Assembly (NCBI RefSeq): GCF_040954835.1
Contig: NC_090709.1
Span: 45,640,490-45,704,489, forward strand
DNA length: 64,000 bases
Source of the DNA: Lepisosteus oculatus
Taxonomy: Eukaryota; Chordata; Actinopteri; Semionotiformes; Lepisosteidae
Direction of reading: 5' to 3'
Position numbers and translations under genes: made by a program
Notes under the pieces: model-generated
The model's database searches: none
Seen by the model: the letters and a program-made list of their open reading frames with translations, nothing else
Told to the model about the DNA's origin: nothing
In this document: positions 30,906 to 42,765 of the stretch, one piece after another
Position numbering within the stretch: position 1 is the stretch's first letter
Layout of the letters: each line of letters begins with the position of its first letter

Positions 30906-31929
30906 AGTGCGCAAAGCCCACAGCCACCTGCTCCAGCCTTCCTGTGTTGTGGCATGAGTGCACCAAGAGTAGCGGGAGAGTGTTGCAGGAACGTCACTCA
31001 GAAGGAAAGCCACCCAGCTGCGCCCTCTGAGCTCTGTCCAGCGCATCTTCCTCGCATGGACTCCTGCCTGCGACGGGCAGGAAACAATTAGCAAGAACAG
31101 AACGACACGCCATGGGTGTCTCATGACCGCACCTTAGGTTGTGACACGTGCAGGTGTGAGGGGTTGCCGGGCTACTTTGGAGCAGAGCTTGGGCGGAGGG
31201 GGGGCGGGAAAGCAGACAAAGAGGTGACACCTCAAGGTCTGCACGATCACAGCTCTCCGCCGCCCCAGGCTTCCGCTCGATAAGCTACTGGACACACCCG
31301 CCCCTCCTCACACAGACCGTGGAAAAGCCCCCGAGTGGGAGGGCTCGCTCTTCCTCCCAGGAGCTCTTGGACACGACGCCCAGACAGGGCGCGGGGAGCC
31401 GCCGCCTGCAAACACGGCTCCAGGCAGGACTCCACTCCGCAGGAGCCGCAGAGCAGAGGAGATGAGGGCAGCTTAGCTCCTGTGCAGAGACCTGAGCTGT
31501 TGTTGCTGTGGATGCTGTCTTTTCTGCACTCGGGGTAGGAGTGAATGTTGAGTTGCACTTAGAAATGAAGCAGAGCACTTCAACGGCACGGGTGTGTGTG
31601 TGTGTGCGCCCTGGTGATTCTGGGAGACAGATCGAACCTGGGCTAAAAGAGAGGGGGCTTAGCCCTCTTCCATTTGCTAGTTCAAAGTTGTACAACCCCT
31701 TTGTATCTGCTAGGCGGCGCAGTCATCGTGCACAAAGAACACTTTGAAAAGCGTCAAAGGCAAGTCATTCCGAGTTGGTCGTTTGTGTTTTCCGTTCAGA
31801 CGCGAAATGCTGACATGATCTCTCGGCTCCTCGGTTGTCATTTCTGCTCCGTAAAGGGATCACAGCACGCGTCGGCTTCCAGCATGCTGGGTCGGGACAC
31901 GATGCCGGGGGTTGGAGAGAGCGATGTCT

Positions 31930-32001
31930 TCCTCGTTAGTATAGTGGCAAGTATCCCCGCCTGTCACGCGGGAGACCGGGGTTCGATTCCCCGACGGGGA
32001 G
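31930..32001 (+). tRNA. tRNA-Asp(GTC), unit 8
   Basis: Gene unchanged; GCAGTCATCGTGC near 31722 is a private upstream change. Confidence 0.97.
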
Positions 32002-32413
32002 TAGCTTTTCTTTCACCTCCTTAGAGAAATGACTGCCTTTCACTTCTCTGTTTTCTTTCACAGCGTCGTGCACCTTTTCATTGCTCTCGCTTTCAGAGCC
32101 TCCGCACGGCAGTCGACTCGACATCAGGAAGCACATTGAAGTGAAAGCAGGAAGCGCTGCGACATGCACTGTGCAGATCCCGCCACACTAAGAGGTGAGT
32201 GGGTCTGTTCGATGCACAAAGAACGCTTTGAGAAGCGTCAAAGGCAAGTCATTCCGAGTTGGTCGTTTGTGTTTTCCGTTCAGACGCGAAATGCTGAAAT
32301 GATCTCTCGGCTCCTCGGTTGTCATTTCTGCTCCGTAAAGGAATCACAGCACGCGTCGGCTTCCAGCACGGTGGGTCGGGACACGATGCCGGGGGTCGGA
32401 GAGAGCGATGTCT

Positions 32414-32486
32414 TCCTCGTTAGTATAGGACCTGTCACCTGTCCCCACCTGTCACGCGGGAGACTGGGGTGCATCAGGACGCGCCT
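32414..32486 (+). pseudogene. tRNA-Asp relic, unit 9
   Basis: Same form as unit 1. Confidence 0.88.
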
Positions 32487-32622
32487 TGAAGTGAAAGCAG
32501 GATGCGCTGTGACATGCACTGTGCAGATCCCGCCACACTAAGAGGTGGGTCCAGTGGGTCTGTTCGATCACAGCGCTAGGCGAATCCCCAATCCCCTTTT
32601 GTGCCTGGCGACAAAAGATGTC

Positions 32623-32695
32623 TGTTTCCGCCCGGTTTCGAACCGGGGACCTTTCGCGTGTGAGGCGAACGTGATAACCACTACACTACGGAAAC
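32623..32695 (-). tRNA. tRNA-Val(CAC), unit 9
   Basis: No difference from unit 1 seen. Confidence 0.97.
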
Positions 32696-33122
32696 GGTGG
32701 TAAGACGTGCCCAGCGGCCCAGCGCTGAGCTTCGCCAATGCGATTTAGCTGCTTCCAGTGCCTTTATTGGAGTGCGCTGATGGACCGTGCTCTCTCTCCA
32801 GAGACCAGCACGCCTGTCATGGACGGAGCAGGAAAGGCGGCGCCACATTCTACACCCCTCTCCACGCAATCGACGAAATCGGGCTACTGAAGTGGAGAAA
32901 ATCGCCTCTCCAGAAAGTGCAAATATCATCTTGGAGACTATAAATCCTATTGCCGAAGGTCAGCCCTGTCTACCAGAGTAACCCTCCCACAGCGATGATC
33001 AGCTCGTCTCACACGCGAGAAGTTTCGGTTGGAAACAAGCGCCCCCTCTTCTCGCACGTTTTGCACGTTCGAGTAGTTTTAATGCGGCTCTTTCGTACAC
33101 GGTGCTGATCTTTTGGAAAGCA

Positions 33123-33188
33123 GGAGGCAAAACCGAGTCGAACCGCCTGGGTGAAAACCAGGAACCCTAACCGCTAGACTATATGGCA
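33123..33188 (-). pseudogene. tRNA-Glu(TTC) relic, unit 9
   Basis: Same T-arm lesion as unit 1. Confidence 0.88.
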
Positions 33189-33389
33189 GCGAACAACCAT
33201 GCTGTTCACGGCATCAAGCAAGCAAACTACATAAATATGAGAAAACACGCAAGAGAGTTGTCACTCAGAGTGTCGAAGGGTCGATGTATACTGGGGCTCA
33301 GTTGAAATGCAACGTCACGACTTTTCCGAATTATGTCACACGAAGAGAGCACAGCCCTTTCCGCCCTGCCGCGTGTGTCTCGGTAACTC

Positions 33390-33461
33390 GCTGTGATCGT
33401 ATAGTGGTCAGTACTTTGCGTTGTGGCCGCAACAACCCCGGTTCGAATCCGGGTCACGGCA
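33390..33461 (+). tRNA. tRNA-His(GTG), unit 9
   Basis: No difference from unit 1 seen. Confidence 0.97.
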
Positions 33462-34035
33462 GAATAGGGGCGTCTGCTTTTACTACTCGCGCGAATGAAG
33501 GCAAAAAAAAGCCAATCGACGTGAACGAACGGCGCTTTACAGAGGAGTACTGCCTGACTGGATCGTTGATGAACGACAGAGGCCACTCCGACCTCTTCTC
33601 GGTTTTCTTCAATGACTTACTAAGGATCTTCTTCACATTCGCCCATGCAGGGGAAGCCAGTTACACCAAAGCAAACGCAGGAAAGTGCATTTCAAGCAGA
33701 GACCAGGAGGGACTTGTTTACACCGAGAGTGGGCGGAGAATGGAACAATGCGCCCAGCCCTGTTGCTGGAGCCGATTCTTGATGAGCTCTTGGGCTCACT
33801 AAGAGGCCCCCGCTGGATGCTAATCTTTCTGTTGTTCTTGCAGGTCCTGCGCTGCTTTTGAGCCGACAGAGCTCGACCTGGTCTGTCGGCACAGCCCAAT
33901 TGCAAATGATCGGCTCCGCGTACAGAAGGAACGTGCGTTTGGTACAAGAGTGCACGAAGCCACCGGAAATACATTGGGAACAAATGACCGGTCGCTCAAG
34001 ACCTCTGTGAAGTACAGGAGCGTGCAAAACGAGGC

Positions 34036-34108
34036 TGTTTCCGCCCGGTCTCGAACCGGGGACCTTTCGCGTGTTAGGCGAACGTGATAGCCGCTACACT
34101 ACGGAAAC
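34036..34108 (-). tRNA. tRNA-Val(AAC), unit 9
   Basis: No difference from unit 1 seen. Confidence 0.97.
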
Positions 34109-34217
34109 CTGTAGGGACTGCTGCTGGTGTCTCGCTTGCGTTTCGGGCTGAGAAAGGGACGCGTCACTTTAGGCAGGTGGCGCTGGAGAGAGGAACAAAG
34201 GGCGCGATGAAACAAAA

Positions 34218-34290
34218 TGCCGAAACCCGGGATCGAACCAGGGACCTTTAGATCTTCAGTCTAACGCTCTCCCAACTGAGCTATTTCGGC
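34218..34290 (-). tRNA. tRNA-Phe(GAA), unit 9
   Basis: No difference from unit 1 seen. Confidence 0.97.
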
Positions 34291-35314
34291 AGTGCGCAAA
34301 GCCCACAGCCACCTGCTCCAGCCTTCCTGTGTTGTGGCATGAGCGCACCAAGAGTAGCGGGAGAGTGTTGCAGGAACGTCACTCAGAAGGAAAGCCACCC
34401 AGCTGCGCCCTCTGAGCTCTGTCCAGCGCATCTTCCTCGCATGGACTCCTGCCTGCGACGGGCAGGAAACAATTAGCAAGAACAGAACGACACGCCATGG
34501 GTGTCTCATGACCGCACCTTAGGTTGTGACACGTGCAGGTGTGAGGGGTTGCCGGGCTACTTTGGAGCAGAGCTTGGGCGGAGGGGGGGCGGGAAAGCAG
34601 ACAAAGAGGTGACACCTCAAGGTCTGCACGATCACAGCTCTCCGCCGCCCCAGGCTTCCGCTCGATAAGCTACTGGACACACCCGCCCCTCCTCACACAG
34701 ACCGTGGAAAAGCCCCCGAGTGGGAGGGCTCGCTCTTCCTCCCAGGAGCTCTTGGACACGACGCCCAGACAGGGCGCGGGGAGCCGCCGCCTGCAAACAC
34801 GGCTCCAGGCAGGACTCCACTCCGCAGGAGCCGCAGAGCAGAGGAGATGAGGGCAGCTTAGCTCCTGTGCAGAGACCTGAGCTGTTGTTGCTGTGGATGC
34901 TGTCTTTTCTGCACTCGGGGTAGGAGTGAATGTTGAGTTGCACTTAGAAATGAAGCAGAGCACTTCAACGGCACGGGTGTGTGTGTGTGTGCGCCCTGGT
35001 GATTCTGGGAGACAGATCGAACCTGGGCTAAAAGAGAGGGGGCTTAGCCCTCTTCCATTTGCTAGTTCAAAGTTGTACAACCCCTTTGTATCTGCTAGGC
35101 GGCGCAGTCGTCGTGCACAAAGAACACTTTGAAAAGCGTCAAAGGCAAGTCATTCCGAGTTGGTCGTTTGTGTTTTCCGTTCAGACGCGAAATGCTGACA
35201 TGATCTCTCGGCTCCTCGGTTGTCATTTCTGCTCCGTAAAGGGATCACAGCACGCGTCGGCTTCCAGCATGCTGGGTCGGGACACGATGCCGGGGGTTGG
35301 AGAGAGCGATGTCT

Positions 35315-35386
35315 TCCTCGTTAGTATAGTGGCAAGTATCCCCGCCTGTCACGCGGGAGACCGGGGTTCGATTCCCCGACGGGGAG
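35315..35386 (+). tRNA. tRNA-Asp(GTC), unit 9
   Basis: No difference from unit 1 seen. Confidence 0.97.
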
Positions 35387-35798
35387 TAGCTTTTCTTTCA
35401 CCTCCTTAGAGAAATGACTGCCTTTCACTTCTCTGTTTTCTTTCACAGCGTCGTGCACCTTTTCATTGCTCTCGCTTTCAGAGCCTCCGCACGGCAGTCG
35501 ACTCGACATCAGGAAGCACATTGAAGTGAAAGCAGGAAGCGCTGCGACATGCACTGTGCAGATCCCGCCACACTAAGAGGTGAGTGGGTCTGTTCGATGC
35601 ACAAAGAACGCTTTGAGAAGCGTCAAAGGCAAGTCATTCCGAGTTGGTCGTTTGTGTTTTCCGTTCAGACGCGAAATGCTGAAATGATCTCTCGGCTCCT
35701 CGGTTGTCATTTCTGCTCCGTAAAGGAATCACAGCACGCGTCGGCTTCCAGCACGGTGGGTCGGGACACGATGCCGGGGGTCGGAGAGAGCGATGTCT

Positions 35799-35871
35799 TC
35801 CTCGTTAGTATAGGACCTGTCACCTGTCCCCACCTGTCACGCGGGAGACTGGGGTGCATCAGGACGCGCCT
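35799..35871 (+). pseudogene. tRNA-Asp relic, unit 10
   Basis: Same form as unit 1. Confidence 0.88.
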
Positions 35872-36007
35872 TGAAGTGAAAGCAGGATGCGCTGTGACAT
35901 GCACTGTGCAGATCCCGCCACACTAAGAGGTGGGTCCAGTGGGTCTGTTCGATCACAGCGCTAGGCGAATCCCCAATCCCCTTTTGTGCCTGGCGACAAA
36001 AGATGTC

Positions 36008-36080
36008 TGTTTCCGCCCGGTTTCGAACCGGGGACCTTTCGCGTGTGAGGCGAACGTGATAACCACTACACTACGGAAAC
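36008..36080 (-). tRNA. tRNA-Val(CAC), unit 10
   Basis: No difference from unit 1 seen. Confidence 0.97.
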
Positions 36081-36507
36081 GGTGGTAAGACGTGCCCAGC
36101 GGCCCAGCGCTGAGCTTCGCCAATGCGATTTAGCTGCTTCCAGTGCCTTTATTGGAGTGCGCTGATGGACCGTGCTCTCTCTCCAGAGACCAGCACGCCT
36201 GTCATGGACGGAGCAGGAAAGGCGGCGCCACATTCTACAGCCCTCTCCACGCAATCGACGAAATCGGGCTACTGAAGTGGAGAAAATCGCCTCTCCAGAA
36301 AGTGCAAATATCATCTTGGAGACTATAAATCCTATTGCCGAAGGTCAGCCCTGTCTACCAGAGTAACCCTCCCACAGCGATGATCAGCTCGTCTCACACG
36401 CGAGAAGTTTCGGTTGGAAACAAGCGCCCCCTCTTCTCGCACGTTTTGCACGTTCGAGTAGTTTTAATGCGGCTCTTTCGTACACGGTGCTGATCTTTTG
36501 GAAAGCA

Positions 36508-36573
36508 GGAGGCAAAACCGAGTCGAACCGCCTGGGTGAAAACCAGGAACCCTAACCGCTAGACTATATGGCA
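36508..36573 (-). pseudogene. tRNA-Glu(TTC) relic, unit 10
   Basis: Same T-arm lesion as unit 1. Confidence 0.88.
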
Positions 36574-36774
36574 GCGAACAACCATGCTGTTCACGGCATC
36601 AAGCAAGCAAACTACATAAATATGAGAAAACACGCAAGAGAGTTGTCACTCAGAGTGTCGAAGGGTCGATGTATACTGGGGCTCAGTTGAAATGCAACGT
36701 CAGGACTTTTCCGAATTATGTCACACGAAGAGAGCACAGCCCTTTCCGCCCTGCCGCGTGTGTCTCGGTAACTC

Positions 36775-36846
36775 GCTGTGATCGTATAGTGGTCAGTACT
36801 TTGCGTTGTGGCCGCAACAACCCCGGTTCGAATCCGGGTCACGGCA
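36775..36846 (+). tRNA. tRNA-His(GTG), unit 10
   Basis: No difference from unit 1 seen. Confidence 0.97.
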
Positions 36847-37420
36847 GAATAGGGGCGTCTGCTTTTACTACTCGCGCGAATGAAGGCAAAAAAAAGCCAA
36901 TCGACGTGAACGAACGGCGCTTTACAGAGGAGTACTGCCTGACTGGATCGTTGATGAACGACAGAGGCCACTCCGACCTCTTCTCGGTTTTCTTCAATGA
37001 CTTACTAAGGATCTTCTTCACATTCGCCCATGCAGGGGAAGCCAGTTACACCAAAGCAAACGCAGGAAAGTGCATTTCAAGCAGAGACCAGGAGGGACTT
37101 GTTTACACCGAGAGTGGGCGGAGAATGGAACAATGCGCCCAGCCCTGTTGCTGGAGCCGATTCTTGATGAGCTCTTGGGCTCACTAAGAGGCCCCCGCTG
37201 GATGCTAATCTTTCTGTTGTTCTTGCAGGTCCTGCGCTGCTTTTGAGCCGACAGAGCTCGACCTGGTCTGTCGGCACAGCCCAATTGCAAATGATCGGCT
37301 CCGCGTACAGAAGGAACGTGCGTTTGGTACAAGAGTGCACGAAGGCACCGGAAATACATTGGGAACAAATGACCGGTCGCTCAAGACCTCTGTGAAGTAC
37401 AGGAGCGTGCAAAACGAGGC

Positions 37421-37493
37421 TGTTTCCGCCCGGTCTCGAACCGGGGACCTTTCGCGTGTTAGGCGAACGTGATAGCCGCTACACTACGGAAAC
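37421..37493 (-). tRNA. tRNA-Val(AAC), unit 10
   Basis: No difference from unit 1 seen. Confidence 0.97.
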
Positions 37494-37602
37494 CTGTAGG
37501 GACTGCTGCTGGTGTCTCGCTTGCGTTTCGGGCTGAGAAAGGGACGCGTCACTTTAGGCAGGTGGCGCTGGAGAGAGGAACAAAGGGCGCGATGAAACAA
37601 AA

Positions 37603-37675
37603 TGCCGAAACCCGGGATCGAACCAGGGACCTTTAGATCTTCAGTCTAACGCTCTCCCAACTGAGCTATTTCGGC
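37603..37675 (-). tRNA. tRNA-Phe(GAA), unit 10
   Basis: No difference from unit 1 seen. Confidence 0.97.
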
Positions 37676-38699
37676 AGTGCGCAAAGCCCACAGCCACCTG
37701 CTCCAGCCTTCCTGTGTTGTGGCATGAGCGCACCAAGAGTAGCGGGAGAGTGTTGCAGGAACGTCACTCAGAAGGAAAGCCACCCAGCTGCGCCCTCTGA
37801 GCTCTGTCCAGCGCATCTTCCTCGCATGGACTCCTGCCTGCGACGGGCAGGAAACAATTAGCAAGAACAGAACGACACGCCATGGGTGTCTCATGACCGC
37901 ACCTTAGGTTGTGACACGTGCAGGTGTGAGGGGTTGCCGGGCTACTTTGGAGCAGAGCTTGGGCGGAGGGGGGGCGGGAAAGCAGACAAAGAGGTGACAC
38001 CTCAAGGTCTGCACGATCACAGCTCTCCGCCGCCCCAGGCTTCCGCTCGATAAGCTACTGGACACACCCGCCCCTCCTCACACAGACCGTGGAAAAGCCC
38101 CCGAGTGGGAGGGCTCGCTCTTCCTCCCAGGAGCTCTTGGACACGACGCCCAGACAGGGCGCGGGGAGCCGCCGCCTGCAAACACGGCTCCAGGCAGGAC
38201 TCCACTCCGCAGGAGCCGCAGAGCAGAGGAGATGAGGGCAGCTTAGCTCCTGTGCAGAGACCTGAGCTGTTGTTGCTGTGGATGCTGTCTTTTCTGCACT
38301 CGGGGTAGGAGTGAATGTTGAGTTGCACTTAGAAATGAAGCAGAGCACTTCAACGGCACGGGTGTGTGTGTGTGTGCGCCCTGGTGATTCTGGGAGACAG
38401 ATCGAACCTGGGCTAAAAGAGAGGGGGCTTAGCCCTCTTCCATTTGCTAGTTCAAAGTTGTACAACCCCTTTGTATCTGCTAGGCGGCGCAGTCGTCGTG
38501 CACAAAGAACACTTTGAAAAGCGTCAAAGGCAAGTCATTCCGAGTTGGTCGTTTGTGTTTTCCGTTCAGACGCGAAATGCTGACATGATCTCTCGGCTCC
38601 TCGGTTGTCATTTCTGCTCCGTAAAGGGATCACAGCACGCGTCGGCTTCCAGCATGCTGGGTCGGGACACGATGCCGGGGGTTGGAGAGAGCGATGTCT

Positions 38700-38771
38700 T
38701 CCTCGTTAGTATAGTGGCAAGTATCCCCGCCTGTCACGTGGGAGACCGGGGTTCGATTCCCCGACGGGGAG
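38700..38771 (+). tRNA. tRNA-Asp(GTC), unit 10
   Basis: C40 is T (CACGTGGG), giving a G30-U40 wobble in the anticodon stem. Shared only with unit 13. Confidence 0.96.
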
Positions 38772-39183
38772 TAGCTTTTCTTTCACCTCCTTAGAGAAAT
38801 GACTGCCTTTCACTTCTCTGTTTTCTTTCACAGCGTCGTGCACCTTTTCATTGCTCTCGCTTTCAGAGCCTCCGCACGGCAGTCGACTCGACATCAGGAA
38901 GCACATTGAAGTGAAAGCAGGAAGCGCTGCGACATGCACTGTGCAGATCCCGCCACACTAAGAGGTGAGTGGGTCTGTTCGATGCACAAAGAACGCTTTG
39001 AGAAGCGTCAAAGGCAAGTCATTCCGAGTTGGTCGTTTGTGTTTTCCGTTCAGACGCGAAATGCTGAAATGATCTCTCGGCTCCTCGGTTGTCATTTCTG
39101 CTCCGTAAAGGAATCACAGCACGCGTCGGCTTCCAGCACGGTGGGTCGGGACACGATGCCGGGGGTCGGAGAGAGCGATGTCT

Positions 39184-39256
39184 TCCTCGTTAGTATAGGA
39201 CCTGTCACCTGTCCCCACCTGTCACGCGGGAGACTGGGGTGCATCAGGACGCGCCT
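39184..39256 (+). pseudogene. tRNA-Asp relic, unit 11
   Basis: Same form as unit 1. Confidence 0.88.
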
Positions 39257-39392
39257 TGAAGTGAAAGCAGGATGCGCTGTGACATGCACTGTGCAGATCC
39301 CGCCACACTAAGAGGTGGGTCCAGTGGGTCTGTTCGATCACAGCGCTAGGCGAATCCCCAATCCCCTTTTGTGCCTGGCGACAAAAGATGTC

Positions 39393-39465
39393 TGTTTCCG
39401 CCCGGTTTCGAACCGGGGACCTTTCGCGTGTGAGGCGAACGTGATAACCACTACACTACGGAAAC
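39393..39465 (-). tRNA. tRNA-Val(CAC), unit 11
   Basis: No difference from unit 1 seen. Confidence 0.97.
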
Positions 39466-39892
39466 GGTGGTAAGACGTGCCCAGCGGCCCAGCGCTGAGC
39501 TTCGCCAATGCGATTTAGCTGCTTCCAGTGCCTTTATTGGAGTGCGCTGATGGACCGTGCTCTCTCTCCAGAGACCAGCACGCCTGTCATGGACGGAGCA
39601 GGAAAGGCGGCGCCACATTCTACAGCCCTCTCCACGCAATCGACGAAATCGGGCTACTGAAGTGGAGAAAATCGCCTCTCCAGAAAGTGCAAATATCATC
39701 TTGGAGACTATAAATCCTATTGCCGAAGGTCAGCCCTGTCTACCAGAGTAACCCTCCCACAGCGATGATCAGCTCGTCTCACACGCGAGAAGTTTCGGTT
39801 GGAAACAAGCGCCCCCTCTTCTCGCACGTTTTGCACGTTCGAGTAGTTTTAATGCGGCTCTTTCGTACACGGTGCTGATCTTTTGGAAAGCA

Positions 39893-39958
39893 GGAGGCAA
39901 AACCGAGTCGAACCGCCTGGGTGAAAACCAGGAACCCTAACCGCTAGACTATATGGCA
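39893..39958 (-). pseudogene. tRNA-Glu(TTC) relic, unit 11
   Basis: Same T-arm lesion as unit 1. Confidence 0.88.
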
Positions 39959-40159
39959 GCGAACAACCATGCTGTTCACGGCATCAAGCAAGCAAACTAC
40001 ATAAATATGAGAAAACACGCAAGAGAGTTGTCACTCAGAGTGTCGAAGGGTCGATGTATACTGGGGCTCAGTTGAAATGCAACGTCAGGACTTTTCCGAA
40101 TTATGTCACACGAAGAGAGCACAGCCCTTTCCGCCCTGCCGCCTGTGTCTCGGTAACTC

Positions 40160-40231
40160 GCTGTGATCGTATAGTGGTCAGTACTTTGCGTTGTGGCCGC
40201 AACAACCCCGGTTCGAATCCGGGTCACGGCA
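40160..40231 (+). tRNA. tRNA-His(GTG), unit 11
   Basis: Gene unchanged; the GCCGCCTGTG marker lies just upstream. Confidence 0.97.
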
Positions 40232-40805
40232 GAATAGGGGCGTCTGCTTTTACTACTCGCGCGAATGAAGGCAAAAAAAAGCCAATCGACGTGAACGAAC
40301 GGCGCTTTACAGAGGAGTACTGCCTGACTGGATCGTTGATGAACGACAGAGGCCACTCCGACCTCTTCTCGGTTTTCTTCAATGACTTACTAAGGATCTT
40401 CTTCACATTCGCCCATGCAGGGGAAGCCAGTTACACCAAAGCAAACGCAGGAAAGTGCATTTCAAGTAGAGACCAGGAGGGACTTGTTTACACCGAGAGT
40501 GGGCGGAGAATGGAACAATGCGCCCAGCCCTGTTGCTGGAGCCGATTCTTGATGAGCTCTTGGGCTCACTAAGAGGCCCCCGCTGGATGCTAATCTTTCT
40601 GTTGTTCTTGCAGGTCCTGCGCTGCTTTTGAGCCGACAGAGCTCGACCTGGTCTGTCGGCACAGCCCAATTGCAAATGATCGGCTCCGCGTACAGAAGGA
40701 ACGTGCGTTTGGTACAAGAGTGCACGAAGGCACCGGAAATACATTGGGAACAAATGACCGATCGCTCAAGACCTCTGTGAAGTACAGGAGCGTGCAAAAC
40801 GAGGC

Positions 40806-40878
40806 TGTTTCCGCCCGGTCTCGAACCGGGGACCTTTCGCGTGTTAGGCGAACGTGATAGCCGCTACACTACGGAAAC
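40806..40878 (-). tRNA. tRNA-Val(AAC), unit 11
   Basis: No difference from unit 1 seen. Confidence 0.97.
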
Positions 40879-40987
40879 CTGTAGGGACTGCTGCTGGTGT
40901 CTCGCTTGCGTTTCGGGCTGAGAAAGGGACGCGTCACTTTAGGCAGGTGGCGCTGGAGAGAGGAACAAAGGGCGCGATGAAACAAAA

Positions 40988-41048
40988 TGCCGAAACCCGG
41001 GATCTTTAGATCTTCAGTCTAACGCTCTCCCAACTGAGCTATTTCGGC
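40988..41048 (-). pseudogene. tRNA-Phe(GAA) with 12-nt T-arm deletion, unit 11
   Basis: 61 nt instead of 73. The minus strand goes from CTAAA straight to GATCCCGGGTTTCGGC, so the 5' T stem, most of the variable loop and the TTC of the T loop are gone. The B box is destroyed. The acceptor, D and anticodon arms are intact. The deletion is shared with unit 14. The gene is almost certainly dead. Confidence 0.95.
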
Positions 41049-42072
41049 AGTGCGCAAAGCCCACAGCCACCTGCTCCAGCCTTCCTGTGTTGTGGCATGA
41101 GCGCACCAAGAGTAGCGGGAGAGTGTTGCAGGAACGTCACTCAGAAGGAAAGCCACCCAGCTGCGCCCTCTGAGCTCTGTCCAGCGCATCTTCCTCGCAT
41201 GGACTCCTGCCTGCGACGGGCAGGAAACAATTAGCAAGAACAGAACGACACGCCATGGGTGTCTCATGACCGCACCTTAGGTTGTGACACGTGCAGGTGT
41301 GAGGGGTTGCCGGGCTACTTTGGAGCAGAGCTTGGGCGGAGGGGGGGCGGGAAAGCAGACAAAGAGGTGACACCTCAAGGTCTGCACGATCACAGCTCTC
41401 CGCCGCCCCAGGCTTCCGCTCGATAAGCTACTGGACACACCCGCCCCTCCTCACACAGACCGTGGAAAAGCCCCCGAGTGGGAGGGCTCGCTCTTCCTCC
41501 CAGGAGCTCTTGGACACGACGCCCAGACAGGGCGCGGGGAGCCGCCGCCTGCAAACACGGCTCCAGGCAGGACTCCACTCCGCAGGAGCCGCAGAGCAGA
41601 GGAGATGAGGGCAGCTTAGCTCCTGTGCAGAGACCTGAGCTGTTGTTGCTGTGGATGCTGTCTTTTCTGCACTCGGGGTAGGAGTGAATGTTGAGTTGCA
41701 CTTAGAAATGAAGCAGAGCACTTCAACGGCACGGGTGTGTGTGTGTGTGCGCCCTGGTGATTCTGGGAGACAGATCGAACCTGGGCTAAAAGAGAGGGGG
41801 CTTAGCCCTCTTCCATTTGCTAGTTCAAAGTTGTACAACCCCTTTGTATCTGCTAGGCGGCGCAGTCGTCGTGCACAAAGAACACTTTGAAAAGCGTCAA
41901 AGGCAAGTCATTCCGAGTTGGTCGTTTGTGTTTTCCGTTCAGACGCGAAATGCTGACATGATCTCTCGGCTCCTCGGTTGTCATTTCTGCTCCGTAAAGG
42001 GATCACAGCACGCGTCGGCTTCCAGCATGCTGGGTCGGGACACGATGCCGGGGGTTGGAGAGAGCGATGTCT

Positions 42073-42144
42073 TCCTCGTTAGTATAGTGGCAAGTATCCC
42101 CGCCTGTCACGCGAGAGACCGGGGTTCGATTCCCCGACGGGGAG
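42073..42144 (+). tRNA. tRNA-Asp(GTC), unit 11
   Basis: G42 is A (CACGCGAGAG), giving a C28-A42 mismatch in the anticodon stem. Shared with unit 14. Probably less stable. Confidence 0.94.
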
Positions 42145-42556
42145 TAGCTTTTCTTTCACCTCCTTAGAGAAATGACTGCCTTTCACTTCTCTGTTTTCTT
42201 TCACAGCGTCGTGCACCTTTTCATTGCTCTCGCTTTCAGAGCCTCCGCACGGCAGTCGACTCGACATCAGGAAGCACATTGAAGTGAAAGCAGGAAGCGC
42301 TGCGACATGCACTGTGCAGATCCCGCCACACTAAGAGGTGAGTGGGTCTGTTCGATGCACAAAGAACGCTTTGAGAAGCGTCAAAGGCAAGTCATTCCGA
42401 GTTGGTCGTTTGTGTTTTCCGTTCAGACGCGAAATGCTGAAATGATCTCTCGGCTCCTCGGTTGTCATTTCTGCTCCGTAAAGGAATCACAGCACGCGTC
42501 GGCTTCCAGCACGGTGGGTCGGGACACGATGCCGGGGGTCGGAGAGAGCGATGTCT

Positions 42557-42629
42557 TCCTCGTTAGTATAGGACCTGTCACCTGTCCCCACCTGTCACGC
42601 GGGAGACTGGGGTGCATCAGGACGCGCCT
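42557..42629 (+). pseudogene. tRNA-Asp relic, unit 12
   Basis: Same form as unit 1. Confidence 0.88.
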
Positions 42630-42765
42630 TGAAGTGAAAGCAGGATGCGCTGTGACATGCACTGTGCAGATCCCGCCACACTAAGAGGTGGGTCCAGTGG
42701 GTCTGTTCGATCACAGCGCTAGGCGAATCCCCAATCCCCTTTTGTGCCTGGCGACAAAAGATGTC

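Larger units (their letters stand above)
28716..32100. repeat. Array unit 8 (3385 bp)
   Basis: Carries the anticodon-switched tRNA-Val. It also has GCTTTCAGAAGCG near 28841 and CCCCAGTCCCC near 29201, and GAGTGCACC near 30957, which it shares with unit 16. Confidence 0.95.
32101..35485. repeat. Array unit 9 (3385 bp)
   Basis: All five tRNAs look standard. Private spacer changes are CTACACCCC near 32853, CGTCACGAC near 33315 and CGAAGCCACC near 33956. Confidence 0.95.
35486..38870. repeat. Array unit 10 (3385 bp; first unit of higher-order block 1)
   Basis: Matches unit 13 in its tRNA-Asp variant. Otherwise close to the consensus. Confidence 0.95.
38871..42243. repeat. Array unit 11 (3373 bp; second unit of block 1)
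   Basis: Twelve bases are missing inside tRNA-Phe. It also has GCCGCCTGTG near 40140, AAGTAGAGACC near 40465 and ACCGATCGC near 40758, all shared with unit 14. Confidence 0.95.
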
